NCBI RefSeq assembly: GCF_019599185.1
Contig: NZ_JAIEUL010000005.1
Coordinates: forward strand, 124,001 to 188,000
Source: Cryobacterium inferilacus
Lineage (GTDB): Bacteria > Actinomycetota > Actinomycetes > Actinomycetales > Microbacteriaceae
Direction of reading: 5' to 3'
Length of the DNA stretch: 64,000 nt
Shown here: one piece after another, positions 24,628 through 33,598 of the stretch
Numbering within the stretch: position 1 is the stretch's first letter
Layout of the letters: the number at the start of each line of letters is the position of its first letter
Made by a program: the position numbers and the translations under genes
The notes under the pieces: model-generated
Databases searched by the model: none
What the model was told of the DNA's origin: nothing
What the model saw: the letters and a program-made list of their open reading frames with translations, nothing else

Positions 24628-25671
24628 GTGTGGATTCTGGGAGTTGCGGTGGCGGGGCTGGCCGCGCTGGTGGCGTGGGGGGTGAGCACCGCCGTACCCG
24701 CCGTGCCGTTGTTGACCGTGGCCGTGCTGCTGGGCATCATCGTGGGTCAGCTGCACGTGCTGCGGCCCGCACTGGCCGGCCCGTTGCAGCCCGGCCTCAG
24801 CGTCGCCGCCCACCGACTGATGCGTCTGGGGGTGGTGCTGCTCGGTCTCAAGCTCAGCCTGGTCGACATCATCGGGCTGGGCTGGGTGACCATCACCAGC
24901 ACGGTGCTGATCGTACTGCTCACCTTCTTCGGCACCCTGTGGCTCGGCCGCCTCGTGGGCCTGCCCGGGCATGAGCCGCTGCTGATCGCCACCGGCTTCG
25001 CCATCTGCGGCGCCTCCGCCATCGGCGCCATGAGCGCGACGATCAACGCGAAAGACCGGGAAACCGCCACGCCGGTGGCGCTGGTGACCCTCTGCGGCAC
25101 CCTCGCCATCGGTGTGCTGCCGCTGCTCTGGCATCCGTTGGGCCTGACGGACCTGCAGTTCGGCCATTGGGTGGGTGCAGGGGTGCACGATGTGGGCCAG
25201 GTCGTCGCAACGGCGCAGATCGCCGGATCGGCGGCACTCGCCGTGGCCGTGGTGGTCAAGCTCACCCGGGTGTTGATGCTCGCACCCATCGTGGCCGGCG
25301 TAGCGGTGTACGAGCGCCGGCGCGAGCTCGCCATGGTCGGCGCATCCGCCTCGGCCGGTGTTGCCGGTGCCGAGAGCGGCTCCGCCGCCGCTCCCCCGGC
25401 GACCGTGCAGCACCGCCCGCCGGTGATCCCCCTGTTCGTGGCCGGATTCCTGGCGATGGTGCTGGTGCGCACGTTCATTCCGCTGCCGGCAACGGTGCTC
25501 GATGCGGCCGACCTGGTGCAGACGGTGCTGCTGGCCATGGCCCTGTTCGGCCTGGGCACCGCGGTGCGGCTGGGCGAGCTCGTGCGCACCGGCGGGCGGG
25601 CGCTGGGCGTCGGCCTCACCTCCTGGCTGCTCATCGCCGTTCTGGCGCTGGCCGCCGTGTTCATCAGCTGA
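24628..25671 (+). CDS. YeiH/UPF0324 family putative sulfate exporter
   Basis: 347 residues from the GTG at 24628, chosen because TAGGGT (24615-24620) lies seven bases before it; ATG 24610 is the alternative. About ten membrane segments. The family core includes RLGVVLLGLKLSL, TGFAICGASAIGAMSATI, VGAGVHDVGQVVATAQ and KLTRVLMLAPIV. Members are annotated as putative sulfate exporters; direct evidence for the substrate is thin. A SulP transporter elsewhere in the window is unrelated. Confidence 0.85.
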   Translation: MWILGVAVAGLAALVAWGVSTAVPAVPLLTVAVLLGIIVGQLHVLRPALAGPLQPGLSVAAHRLMRLGVVLLGLKLSLVDIIGLGWVTITSTVLIVLLTFFGTLWLGRLVGLPGHEPLLIATGFAICGASAIGAMSATINAKDRETATPVALVTLCGTLAIGVLPLLWHPLGLTDLQFGHWVGAGVHDVGQVVATAQIAGSAALAVAVVVKLTRVLMLAPIVAGVAVYERRRELAMVGASASAGVAGAESGSAAAPPATVQHRPPVIPLFVAGFLAMVLVRTFIPLPATVLDAADLVQTVLLAMALFGLGTAVRLGELVRTGGRALGVGLTSWLLIAVLALAAVFIS

Positions 25672-25749
25672 CAGGCTGACGCAACGAGGTCGCTCGAGGA
25701 GGGCCGTATGTATATTCAGCCATGACAATCAGTGGGGGGATCACTCAAG

Positions 25750-26016
25750 ATGCAGAGAAAAATGAGTTTGGGCATTGCCGCATGGATTGCAGTCGTCAGT
25801 CTCATTGTTCTTTTCTTGGTTGTCACGCTCTTCACCGCTGCGATAAACGCCACAATCCTCGTCGATCAAGTTCCGGGAGGCGATGCCGGGTTGGCGACCA
25901 CGCCGGCACTCGACACGGCCTACCGGACCATCAGCTGGTCGTTCCCGGCTCTTATCGGTGTCGTCACCATCGGGGTTGTCGTACCACTCATCGTCAATTT
26001 CAGACGTCGCAAGTAG
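25750..26016 (+). CDS. Small two-segment membrane protein of unknown function
   Basis: 88 residues from the ATG at 25750 after GGGGGGA (25734-25740). Two membrane segments, AAWIAVVSLIVLFLVVTLFTAA and FPALIGVVTIGVVVPLIVNF, are joined by a loop of about 30 residues; the protein ends RRRK (inside). TATATT near 25710 may be its -10 box. It is more AT-rich than its neighbours. The family is not recognised. Confidence 0.6.
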   Translation: MQRKMSLGIAAWIAVVSLIVLFLVVTLFTAAINATILVDQVPGGDAGLATTPALDTAYRTISWSFPALIGVVTIGVVVPLIVNFRRRK

Positions 26017-26077
26017 ATACACCCGAGTCATGTGGCGCTCTGTTACGCCGCCCGCTCTGGGGTCGTCGGCGGGCCGG

Positions 26078-26083
26078 TAGCGT
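26078..26083 (+). promoter_or_regulatory. -10 box TAGCGT, leaderless start of metY
   Basis: TAGCGT ends six bases before the ATG at 26090; there is no ribosome site between them. Confidence 0.5.
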
Positions 26084-26089
26084 ACTGGC

Positions 26090-27388
26090 ATGGCAGATCG
26101 CGAGTACGGCTTCACCACCAGGGCAATCCACGCCGGGAACATCCCCGACGCCGTCACCGGGGCGCGTGCGCTGCCCATCTACCAGACCAGCGCCTTCGTG
26201 TTCGACGACACTGCGGATGCCGCGGCGCGCTTCGCCCTGCAGAAGTACGGCAACGTCTACTCCCGGCTGTCCAATCCCACCGTGGCCGCGTTCGAAGAGC
26301 GCATCGCCAGCCTGGAGGGCGGCCTGGGCGCCGTCGCCACCGCCTCCGGCCTGGCCGCGCAGTACATCACCTTCGCCAGCCTCGCCGGCGCCGGTGACCA
26401 CATCGTCTCCAGCGCCAACCTCTATGGCGGCTCGATCACCCAACTCGACGTGACCCTGCGCCGGTTCGGTGTGGAGACCACCTTCGTGCAGTCCGCCGAC
26501 CCGGCCGACTATGCCGCGGCGATCACCGACAAGACCAAGCTGATCTTCGCCGAGACGGTCGCCAACCCGTCCGGCGAGGTCGCCGACATCGAGGGCCTGG
26601 CCGCCGTGGCGCACGCCGCCGGCATTCCGCTGGTGATCGACTCCACCATCGCCACCCCCTACCTCTGCCGGCCGATCGAGTGGGGCGCGGACATCGTCAT
26701 CCACTCCGCCACCAAGTTCCTCGGCGGCCACGGCACCACCCTGGGCGGCGTGGTCGTGGAGAGCGGCCGGTTCAACTGGCACAGCGACAAGTTCCCGCTC
26801 TTCGCCGAGCCGGTGCCCAGCTACGGCGGCCTGGAGTGGTCGGGCAACTTCGGCGAGTACGCCTTCCTCACCCGCCTCCGCGCCGAGCAGCTGCGCGACA
26901 TCGGCCCTGTGCTCGCCCCGCACTCCGCGTTCCTGCTCGCCCAGGGCGTGGAAACACTGCCGTACCGGCTGCAGGCGCACGTGAACAACGCCCGCATAGT
27001 GGCCGAATGGCTCGACGCCGACCCGCGCGTCGACTTCGTCAACTGGGCCGGCCTGCCCAGCCACCCGCACTACGAACGCGGGCTCAAGTACCTGCCCAAG
27101 GGTCCGGGCTCGGTGTTCAGCTTCGGTGTGAAGGGCGGCCGCGACGCCGGCCGCACCTTCATCGAGTCCGTCGACCTGGCCAGCCACCTGGCCAACATCG
27201 GCGACGCCAAGACCCTGGTCATCCACCCGGCCTCCACCACGCACGCCCAGCTCAGTGAGCAGCAGCTCGTCGACGCCGGCGTGCTGGCCGGCCTGGTGCG
27301 CATCAGCGTGGGCATCGAGGATGTCGACGACATCATCTACGACCTCGACCAGGCGCTCAGCCAGGCCTCCGCAGGAGCTGCAGCATGA
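26090..27388 (+). CDS. metY: O-acetylhomoserine aminocarboxypropyltransferase (sulfhydrylase)
   Basis: A 432-residue Cys/Met metabolism PLP enzyme. The PLP lysine is in VIHSATKFLGGHGTTLGG; SRLSNPTVAAFEERIASLEGG and SGLAAQYITF are typical of the family. MetY members have the long insertion before HYERGLKYLPKG seen here. It makes homocysteine from O-acetylhomoserine and sulfide, feeding methionine synthesis. It overlaps the next gene by four bases. Confidence 0.94.
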   Translation: MADREYGFTTRAIHAGNIPDAVTGARALPIYQTSAFVFDDTADAAARFALQKYGNVYSRLSNPTVAAFEERIASLEGGLGAVATASGLAAQYITFASLAGAGDHIVSSANLYGGSITQLDVTLRRFGVETTFVQSADPADYAAAITDKTKLIFAETVANPSGEVADIEGLAAVAHAAGIPLVIDSTIATPYLCRPIEWGADIVIHSATKFLGGHGTTLGGVVVESGRFNWHSDKFPLFAEPVPSYGGLEWSGNFGEYAFLTRLRAEQLRDIGPVLAPHSAFLLAQGVETLPYRLQAHVNNARIVAEWLDADPRVDFVNWAGLPSHPHYERGLKYLPKGPGSVFSFGVKGGRDAGRTFIESVDLASHLANIGDAKTLVIHPASTTHAQLSEQQLVDAGVLAGLVRISVGIEDVDDIIYDLDQALSQASAGAAA

Positions 27389-27954
27389 CCGCCGCCACCG
27401 AAACCGTCCAGCTCACCAACGGCCTGAGCTGCAGTGTTCCCACCAACTCCCCGCTGGCCAAATTGTTGCGCACCCAGCGCACCTGGGAGGGTCCGGACGC
27501 CAAGGCGCGGCTGGGCATCCTGCGCCGGGCGAAGTCGATCGCGATCGTCGGCGCCTCCCCCAACCCGGCCCGCTCCAGCTACTTCGTGGGCACCTACCTG
27601 CAGCAGTCGAGCGACTACCGGGTCTACTTCGTCAACCCCCGCGCCGACACCATCCTCGGCGAGAAGGCCTACCCCGATCTGGCGTCGCTGCCGGAGGTAC
27701 CCGACATCGTCGACGTCTTCCGCAAGGCGTCCGACATCCCGTCCGTGATCGACGACGCCATCGCGGTGGGGGCGAAAACCGTGTGGGTGCAGCTGGGTAT
27801 CTGGAACCAGGAGGCCGCGGAGTACGGCGAGTCGAAGGGCCTCACCATCGTGATGGACCGCTGCATCAAGATCGAGCATGCCCGGTTCCACGGCGGGCTG
27901 CACCTGCTCGGCTTCGACACCGGGCAGATCACCGCCCGCAAGACCATCCGCTAG
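27385..27954 (+). CDS. CoA-binding protein (YccU-like)
   Basis: 189 residues with a Rossmann CoA-binding domain: SIAIVGASPNPARSSYFVGTYLQQ near 51 and VWVQLGIWNQEAAEYGESKGL near 133, with a conserved VMDRCIKIEHARF. The ATG overlaps the metY stop (ATGA). Proteins of this family are often paired with metY in actinobacteria; their role, perhaps in acyl-CoA sensing, is not known. Confidence 0.88.
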   Translation: MTAATETVQLTNGLSCSVPTNSPLAKLLRTQRTWEGPDAKARLGILRRAKSIAIVGASPNPARSSYFVGTYLQQSSDYRVYFVNPRADTILGEKAYPDLASLPEVPDIVDVFRKASDIPSVIDDAIAVGAKTVWVQLGIWNQEAAEYGESKGLTIVMDRCIKIEHARFHGGLHLLGFDTGQITARKTIR

Positions 27955-27988
27955 TCTTTCCCGCACGGCCGCCCGTTAGCCGCGCGCG

Positions 27989-27994
27989 TACGAT
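27989..27994 (+). promoter_or_regulatory. -10 box TACGAT, leaderless start of sdaA
   Basis: TACGAT ends six bases before the GTG at 28001. Confidence 0.5.
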
Positions 27995-28000
27995 GGGCAG

Positions 28001-29377
28001 GTGACAGCGTACGTTTCGGCTCTCGACCTCTTCTCCATCGGAATCGGTCCATCCAGTTCCCACACGGTCGGCCCGATGCGTGCCGCCCTCGCCTTCGCCG
28101 AGAGCCTGGCCAGCAGCGGCCGCCTCACCGAGGTGGTGCGCATCCGTTGCTCACTGTTCGGCTCGCTCGGCTCGACGGGCCTCGGCCACGGCACCCCCGA
28201 CGCGATCCTGGCCGGCCTGGCGGGGCTTCGGCCGGAGGCGTGCGACCCCGACGACGTGCGCAATCGTTGGGCGGGCCATGTCGACGGCGACTCTCTGCTG
28301 CTGAACAGCACGCACGCGGTGTCGCTGCAACAGAGCGACGTGGTCTTCGAACCTCGTACCCGGCTGCCCGGGCACCCCAACGCGATGACGCTCACGGCAT
28401 GGGGCACCGACGACACCGTCCCCGTGCTCGAGGAGACCTATTACTCGATTGGCGGTGGCTTCATCCGCCGCGACGGCGACCCGGTGCGCCCCGCCGCACG
28501 GGCCGCACAGCCGATGCCGTATGCGTCCAGCGCCGCCCTGTTGGCGCTCTGCGATGAGCACGGCATCGGCATCTGTGATGTCGCCCGCGCCAACGAGGAA
28601 GCCCTGCACGGCAGGGAGGGACTCGACGCCGGACTCGACGCGATCTGGGCCGCCATGCACGCCTGCGTTGAGGCGGGGCTGCACGTGGATGGCATCCTGC
28701 CGGGCGGCCTGCGGGTCAAGCGGCGAGCCTCCGCCATCCGTATGCAGCTGGAAGAATATGACGGTCTGCCGCAGCGGGAAAGAGATACCTCCACCGAGTG
28801 GTTGCACGCCTTCGCCCTCGCGGTGAACGAGGAGAACGCCTCCGGCGGTCGTGTCGTCACTGCGCCCACCAACGGGGCCGCCGGTATCATCCCCGCTGTC
28901 GCGCATTACTATCTCCGGTTCGTCCCGGGTGCGGATGCGGCCGGCATCCGTCGGTTCCTGCTCACCGCGGTGGCGATCGGGTCGCTGGTCAAGGCGAACG
29001 CGTCCATCTCGGGTGCGGAGGGGGGCTGCCAGGCCGAGGTCGGCTCGGCCTGCGCCATGGCCGCAGGGGCGCTCTGCGCTGTGCTCGGCGGCACCCCGCG
29101 TCAGGTGGAGAACGCCGCGGAGATCGCGATGGAGCATCACCTCGGTCTGACCTGCGACCCGGTCGGTGGCCTGGTGCAGGTGCCCTGCATCGAGCGCAAC
29201 GCGATCGCCGCGTCGACGGCGGTGTCGGCGGCCCGCCTGGCCCTGCACGGCGACGGCACCCACCTGGTGTCACTGGACACCGTGATCGAGACCATGCGCC
29301 AGACCGGTCTGGACATGATGACCAAGTACAAGGAAACCAGTGAGGGCGGCCTGGCGGTCAACGTCATCGAGTGCTGA
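28001..29377 (+). CDS. sdaA: L-serine ammonia-lyase (iron-sulfur)
   Basis: A 458-residue single-chain enzyme with both domains. The N-terminal [18 protein letters not shown] and the C-terminal [15 protein letters not shown] and [20 protein letters not shown], plus the cluster-binding [19 protein letters not shown], are standard. It deaminates L-serine to pyruvate using a labile [4Fe-4S] cluster. Start GTG with a leaderless-type box. Confidence 0.96.
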   Translation: MTAYVSALDLFSIGIGPSSSHTVGPMRAALAFAESLASSGRLTEVVRIRCSLFGSLGSTGLGHGTPDAILAGLAGLRPEACDPDDVRNRWAGHVDGDSLLLNSTHAVSLQQSDVVFEPRTRLPGHPNAMTLTAWGTDDTVPVLEETYYSIGGGFIRRDGDPVRPAARAAQPMPYASSAALLALCDEHGIGICDVARANEEALHGREGLDAGLDAIWAAMHACVEAGLHVDGILPGGLRVKRRASAIRMQLEEYDGLPQRERDTSTEWLHAFALAVNEENASGGRVVTAPTNGAAGIIPAVAHYYLRFVPGADAAGIRRFLLTAVAIGSLVKANASISGAEGGCQAEVGSACAMAAGALCAVLGGTPRQVENAAEIAMEHHLGLTCDPVGGLVQVPCIERNAIAASTAVSAARLALHGDGTHLVSLDTVIETMRQTGLDMMTKYKETSEGGLAVNVIEC

Positions 29378-29466
29378 TGGGCGTGACCCGGCACTCGAAT
29401 GGGGCACACCCCGAGGCACCCGGTAGCGTATGCCCTGACCTAAGCTAGTTTCCCTGGGGGTACATC

Positions 29467-29982
29467 ATCGACGAATCCACTCGTTCACCGCGCCGTGCTC
29501 TGCCACCGCGCCCGTTCACCGTCGCGACGCTCGTTCTCGCCGGGCTCGCCCTCACCGGATGCGCCGCCGCACCGGCGCCGGCCGTGACGGAGACCATCGT
29601 GATCACGCAAACGCCAACGCCCACACCCACACCCACACCCACAGCCACTCCGACGCCGACACCGACGCCCGAGCCGACCCAGGAACCGGTCGTGGAGGAT
29701 CCGTCCCTCGACCCGAACCCCGAGCTGCCCGCCGAACCCCTCCCCGAGGGCCCCGCGGTCGACCTCGGCGCCATCCCCGGGGCGCAGGGCGCACCAGTGA
29801 CCGACGGCACCGGCATGCCGATCAGCTACAAGGTGCTGCCGGGTGACTCGTTCTTCGACATCGCCCAGCGCTTCAACGTTCCCATGCAGCAGCTGCTCAA
29901 GATGAACCCCAAGGTCGCGGGCATCGGCGAGGACATCTACGAGCGCCAAGTACTCAACCTGGACTGGACCAAGACCGGCTGA
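29467..29982 (+). CDS. LysM-domain lipoprotein with proline/threonine linker; start codon not canonical
   Basis: The frame encodes a clear lipoprotein signal (PFTVATLVLAGLALTGC), then a Thr-Pro repeat linker of about 25 residues, an acidic stretch, and a C-terminal LysM domain (YKVLPGDSFFDIAQRFNV, LLKMNPKV) that binds peptidoglycan. Between the in-frame stop at 29446-29448 and the lipobox there is no ATG, GTG or TTG. GGGGG at 29456-29460 precedes ATC ATC (29464-29469), so an ATC start at 29467 is proposed; a CTG at 29500 or a base error are alternatives. GTG 29584 would lose the signal peptide. Confidence 0.75.
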   Translation: MDESTRSPRRALPPRPFTVATLVLAGLALTGCAAAPAPAVTETIVITQTPTPTPTPTPTATPTPTPTPEPTQEPVVEDPSLDPNPELPAEPLPEGPAVDLGAIPGAQGAPVTDGTGMPISYKVLPGDSFFDIAQRFNVPMQQLLKMNPKVAGIGEDIYERQVLNLDWTKTG

Positions 29983-29991
29983 CCCGGTGCG

Positions 29992-31059
29992 CTAGCGCGT
30001 CGAGGCGTGGATACGTTCGATCAGTTCGATGGTGCGAATCGCGTCGGCGGGGTCGACCGGTAGCTCTCCGCCCCGAAGCAGTGCGTCGGCCAGGACGGCG
30101 TAGAACGCGCTGTAGCTCCCGCGTCTGGTCGGCACGGCCACCGTGGCGCCGTCGACACCCAGGCGCCCCCAGCTGGACTCGGGTTCGACGCCGAAGTCCG
30201 CGTCCTCCGGGCGTGCGCCGGCCTGGATCGCGTCCTCCTGACCGTCGAGTCCCCACTTGACGTAGGCGCTGGTGGATCCGAGCACCCGGTAGCGCGGCCC
30301 GACCTGGGCCGCGAACTTACTCATCCACAGCTGCGACGACACCCCGGACGCGTGCTGCAGCGACACGAAGCTGTCATCGTCCGCGGCAGCGTCGGACCGG
30401 CGGGTGCGCACGTCTGCGCTCACGGCGCCGTCCAGGTCGGCCACGGGCCCGAACAGCTGCACGGCCTGGTCGATGAGGTGGGCGCCGAGGTCGAAGAGAA
30501 TACCGCCGCCGGCGGCCGGCGTCGCCTGCGCCTTCCAGCTGCGGGCAGGGCCCGGCTTGAAGGACTCGAACCGGGACTCGAACCGGTGGACCTCACCGAG
30601 CGCACCCTCGGCCAGGAGGGCCTGCAGGGTGAGGAAGTCGCCGTCCCAGCGCCGGTTCTGGAACACGGTGATCGGCAGGCCGAGGCTCGCGGCCCGGTTG
30701 ACCAGTTCCCAGCCCTCCTGCGAGGTGGTGGAGAACGGCTTGTCGATCACCACGGCCAGTCCGGCATCCAGCGCCGCGTGCGCCAGCGGAACGTGGGTCT
30801 CCGGCGGTGTGCCGATGACGACGAGGTCGAGCTCGTCTCGGGCGAACAGCTCCTCAGCGGTGCCGAGGACCTGCACGTTCGGGTAGGCCGCCTGCGCCGC
30901 AGCGGCCCGCTCGGCATTGCCGGTGACGATGACATCGAGGGAGTAGTCGGGGTTGGCCGCCAGGAACGGCGCGTGGAACACCCGGCCGGAGAGCCCGTAG
31001 CCGAGAACCCCGGCACGGATCGGACTGGTCTGGTCGGTGTCGAGCGGTGAAGATGTCAT
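29992..31059 (-). CDS. Gfo/Idh/MocA family oxidoreductase
   Basis: 355 residues: an N-terminal NAD(P)-binding Rossmann fold (RAGVLGYGLSGRVFHAPFL) with VVIGTPPETHVPLAHAALDAG and VIDKPFSTTSQEGWELV (the family EKP-like lysine), then the C-terminal alpha/beta domain with GGGILFDLGAHLIDQAVQLFG. It probably oxidises or reduces a sugar or inositol derivative; the substrate is unknown. TACCCT (31066-31071 read leftwards) lies six bases before the ATG. Confidence 0.9.
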   Translation of the reverse strand: MTSSPLDTDQTSPIRAGVLGYGLSGRVFHAPFLAANPDYSLDVIVTGNAERAAAAQAAYPNVQVLGTAEELFARDELDLVVIGTPPETHVPLAHAALDAGLAVVIDKPFSTTSQEGWELVNRAASLGLPITVFQNRRWDGDFLTLQALLAEGALGEVHRFESRFESFKPGPARSWKAQATPAAGGGILFDLGAHLIDQAVQLFGPVADLDGAVSADVRTRRSDAAADDDSFVSLQHASGVSSQLWMSKFAAQVGPRYRVLGSTSAYVKWGLDGQEDAIQAGARPEDADFGVEPESSWGRLGVDGATVAVPTRRGSYSAFYAVLADALLRGGELPVDPADAIRTIELIERIHASTR

Positions 31060-31065
31060 TGCCCC

Positions 31066-31071
31066 AGGGTA
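31066..31071 (-). promoter_or_regulatory. -10 box TACCCT, leaderless start of the Gfo/Idh gene
   Basis: Read leftwards, TACCCT ends six bases before the ATG at 31059. Confidence 0.45.
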
Positions 31072-31082
31072 CGCCGTGCCCG

Positions 31083-33581
31083 TCAGAGGCGGTTCACGCC
31101 GGTCACCCGCAGCACGGCGATCCCGGCCTCGTCACTGGCCGCCAGGTCGACGGTGGCGCTGATGCCCCAGTCGTGGTCGCCGGCCGGATCGTCGAAGATC
31201 TGCCGTACGGTCCACACCTCAGTGCCCTCGTCGAAGATGATCAGGCCGGCACCGCGCGCGTTCGCCCCGACCAGCAACTCGTCGTGGTCGGCGTAGTAGC
31301 CGTCCATGGCGTCCGCCCAGGCATCCGCCCCGAAGCCGTGCGCCCGGTCGAGGTCGCCCAGGGCGTCGTAGTTCTCCAGCGCGGCCAGCTGCACCCGGCG
31401 GAACAATTCGTTCCGCACCAGGATGCGGAAGGCGCGGGTGTTGGTGCTGAGCCGGTGCGGCGCGGGCGGCACGACGACGTGCGCGGTGGCCTCGTGCGCG
31501 GCCAGGTCGGGGTGGATGAGCTCCTCCCACTCGTCGAGCAGGCTGGAGTCCACCTGCCGCACCAGCTCGCCGAGCCACTCGATCAGGTCGAGCAGGTCTT
31601 CGGTCTTGGCCTCGTCGGGGATGGTCTGCCTGGCGGCGCGGTACGCATCCGAGAGGTAGCGCAGCACCACCCCCTCGCTGCGGGCGAGCTTGTAGTAGGC
31701 CACGAACTCGCCGAACGACATGGCGCGCTCGTACATATCGCGCACCACGGTCTTGGGCCGCAGCGGGAAGTCGGCGATCCAGGGCTGGGACTGCTTGTAG
31801 GTCTCGAAGGCGTAGCTGAGCAGCTCATCGAGCGGCTTGGGCCAGGTGATCTCCTCGAGCAGCTCCATCCGCTGGTCGTATTCGATGCCCTCACTCTTCA
31901 TCGCGTTCACGGCGTCACCGCGGGCCTGGAACTGCTGGCCCATCAGTACCGGGCGCGGGTCGTCGAGGGTGGACTCGACCACCGAGATCATGTCGAGCGC
32001 GTAGGTCGGCGCCTCGATATCGAGCAGGTCGAACGCGGCCAGCGCGAACGGTGACAGCGGCTGGTTGAGCGCGAAGTTCGCCTGCAGATCCACGGTGAGA
32101 CGGATGCTGCCGTCCGCGCCCTGCTCAACGATCCCGGCCGCGCGCAGGGTCTTGTAGATACCCAGGGCCCGGCGGGCGTGCGCGAGCTGCCGCTTCCACG
32201 GCTCGTGGTTGTCGAACACCAGCGAGTACACGTTGGCGAACGCGTCGCCGCCGCGAGCGATCACGTTGATGAGCATGGCGCTGGTCATCTGCATGCTCGA
32301 GGTGAGGGTCTCGGGTTCGGCGTCGACGAGGCGGCGGAACGACGGTTCGCCCCAGGAGACGAACCCCTCCGGGGCGCGCTTGCGGATGATCTTGCGCTTC
32401 TTCTTCGGGTCGTCTCCGGCCTTCTGCACGGCCTTGAGGTTCTCGGTCTCGTGGTCGGGGGCCTGGATCATCACCGTTCCGGCGGTGTCGAAACCGGCCC
32501 GGCCGGCGCGGCCGGCGATCTGGTGGAACTCGCGGGCGTTGAGCTGGCGCATCTTGACGCCGTCGTACTTGGTCAGCGCCGTGAACAGCACGCTGCGGAT
32601 GGGCACGTTGATGCCCACGCCGAGGGTGTCTGTACCGCAGATCACCCGGAGCAGGCCGCGCTGGGCGAGCTGCTCGACCAGCCGGCGGTACTTGGGCAGC
32701 ATGCCGGCGTGGTGCACGCCGATGCCCATCCGGATGAGCCGGGAGAGGGTCTTGCCGAAGCTGGTGGTGAACCGGAACTCGCCGATCAGCTCGGCGATGG
32801 CCTCCTTCTGCTCCTTGGTGACCACCTTGACGCTGGAGAGCGCCTGGGCCCGTTCGAGCGCGGCGGCCTGGGCGAAGTGCACGATGTAGACGGGCGCCTG
32901 TCCGGTCTTGAGCAGGTCCTCCACCGTCTCGTGCACCGGGGTGGTCTCGTAGAAGTAGTGCAGCGGCACGGGGCGCTCCACGCCGGTGACCACAGCGGTG
33001 TCGCGGTTGGTGCGCCGAGAGAGGTCGGCGGCGATATCGGTGACGTCGCCGAGGGTGGCCGACATCAGGATGAACTGCACCCGCGGCAGCAGCAGCAGCG
33101 GTACCTGCCAGGCCCAGCCGCGGTCAGGGTCGGAGTAGAAGTGGAATTCGTCCATCACGACCTGGTCGACCGGGGTGTCCTCACCGTTGCGGAGGGCCAG
33201 GTTGGCGAGGATCTCGGCGGTGCAGCAGATGATCGGGGCGTCGGAGTTGACCGACGAATCCCCCGTCATCATGCCCACGTTCTCGGCGCCGAAAATCTCC
33301 ACCAGGGCGAAGAACTTCTCGCTCACCAGCGCCTTGATCGGTGCGGTGTAGAAGGTGCGTTTGCCGGCCGAGAGGGCCGCGAAGTGCGCACCGACGGCCA
33401 CGAGCGACTTGCCGGTACCGGTGGGGGTGGAGAGGATCAGGTTCGCCCCAGAGACGATCTCGATGACCGCTTCCTCCTGCGCCGGGTAGAGCCTGAGACC
33501 GGCATCCGCCGCCCACGATTCGAAGGCCTCGAACAGCTGGTCGGGATCGGTGACGTGCGGGAGGGCGGTGAGGGTTGCCAT
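31083..33581 (-). CDS. Ski2-like DEAD/DEAH helicase with DUF3516
   Basis: 832 residues. Helicase core: motif I STPTGTGKSLVA near 52, motif II MDEFHFYSD (DEFH) near 142, motif III LMSATLGD, and motif VI HQIAGRAGRAGFD near 360. The C-terminal 400 residues match DUF3516, found in actinobacterial helicases of this group. It should unwind RNA or DNA with ATP; the biological role is not defined. A basic KKKRKIIRKR segment lies near residue 405. It starts 17 bases after the GH81 stop and might be read through from the glucan operon, but has its own GGGGG ribosome site. Confidence 0.92.
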   Translation of the reverse strand: MATLTALPHVTDPDQLFEAFESWAADAGLRLYPAQEEAVIEIVSGANLILSTPTGTGKSLVAVGAHFAALSAGKRTFYTAPIKALVSEKFFALVEIFGAENVGMMTGDSSVNSDAPIICCTAEILANLALRNGEDTPVDQVVMDEFHFYSDPDRGWAWQVPLLLLPRVQFILMSATLGDVTDIAADLSRRTNRDTAVVTGVERPVPLHYFYETTPVHETVEDLLKTGQAPVYIVHFAQAAALERAQALSSVKVVTKEQKEAIAELIGEFRFTTSFGKTLSRLIRMGIGVHHAGMLPKYRRLVEQLAQRGLLRVICGTDTLGVGINVPIRSVLFTALTKYDGVKMRQLNAREFHQIAGRAGRAGFDTAGTVMIQAPDHETENLKAVQKAGDDPKKKRKIIRKRAPEGFVSWGEPSFRRLVDAEPETLTSSMQMTSAMLINVIARGGDAFANVYSLVFDNHEPWKRQLAHARRALGIYKTLRAAGIVEQGADGSIRLTVDLQANFALNQPLSPFALAAFDLLDIEAPTYALDMISVVESTLDDPRPVLMGQQFQARGDAVNAMKSEGIEYDQRMELLEEITWPKPLDELLSYAFETYKQSQPWIADFPLRPKTVVRDMYERAMSFGEFVAYYKLARSEGVVLRYLSDAYRAARQTIPDEAKTEDLLDLIEWLGELVRQVDSSLLDEWEELIHPDLAAHEATAHVVVPPAPHRLSTNTRAFRILVRNELFRRVQLAALENYDALGDLDRAHGFGADAWADAMDGYYADHDELLVGANARGAGLIIFDEGTEVWTVRQIFDDPAGDHDWGISATVDLAASDEAGIAVLRVTGVNRL

Positions 33582-33598
33582 GATCCCCCAATCCTCCC

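Noticed and set aside
29605-29690. CRISPR-like or satellite array at the CCCACAC/CCGAC run
   Set aside because: It encodes an in-frame Thr-Pro linker of a lipoprotein; no spacers of even length and no cas genes.
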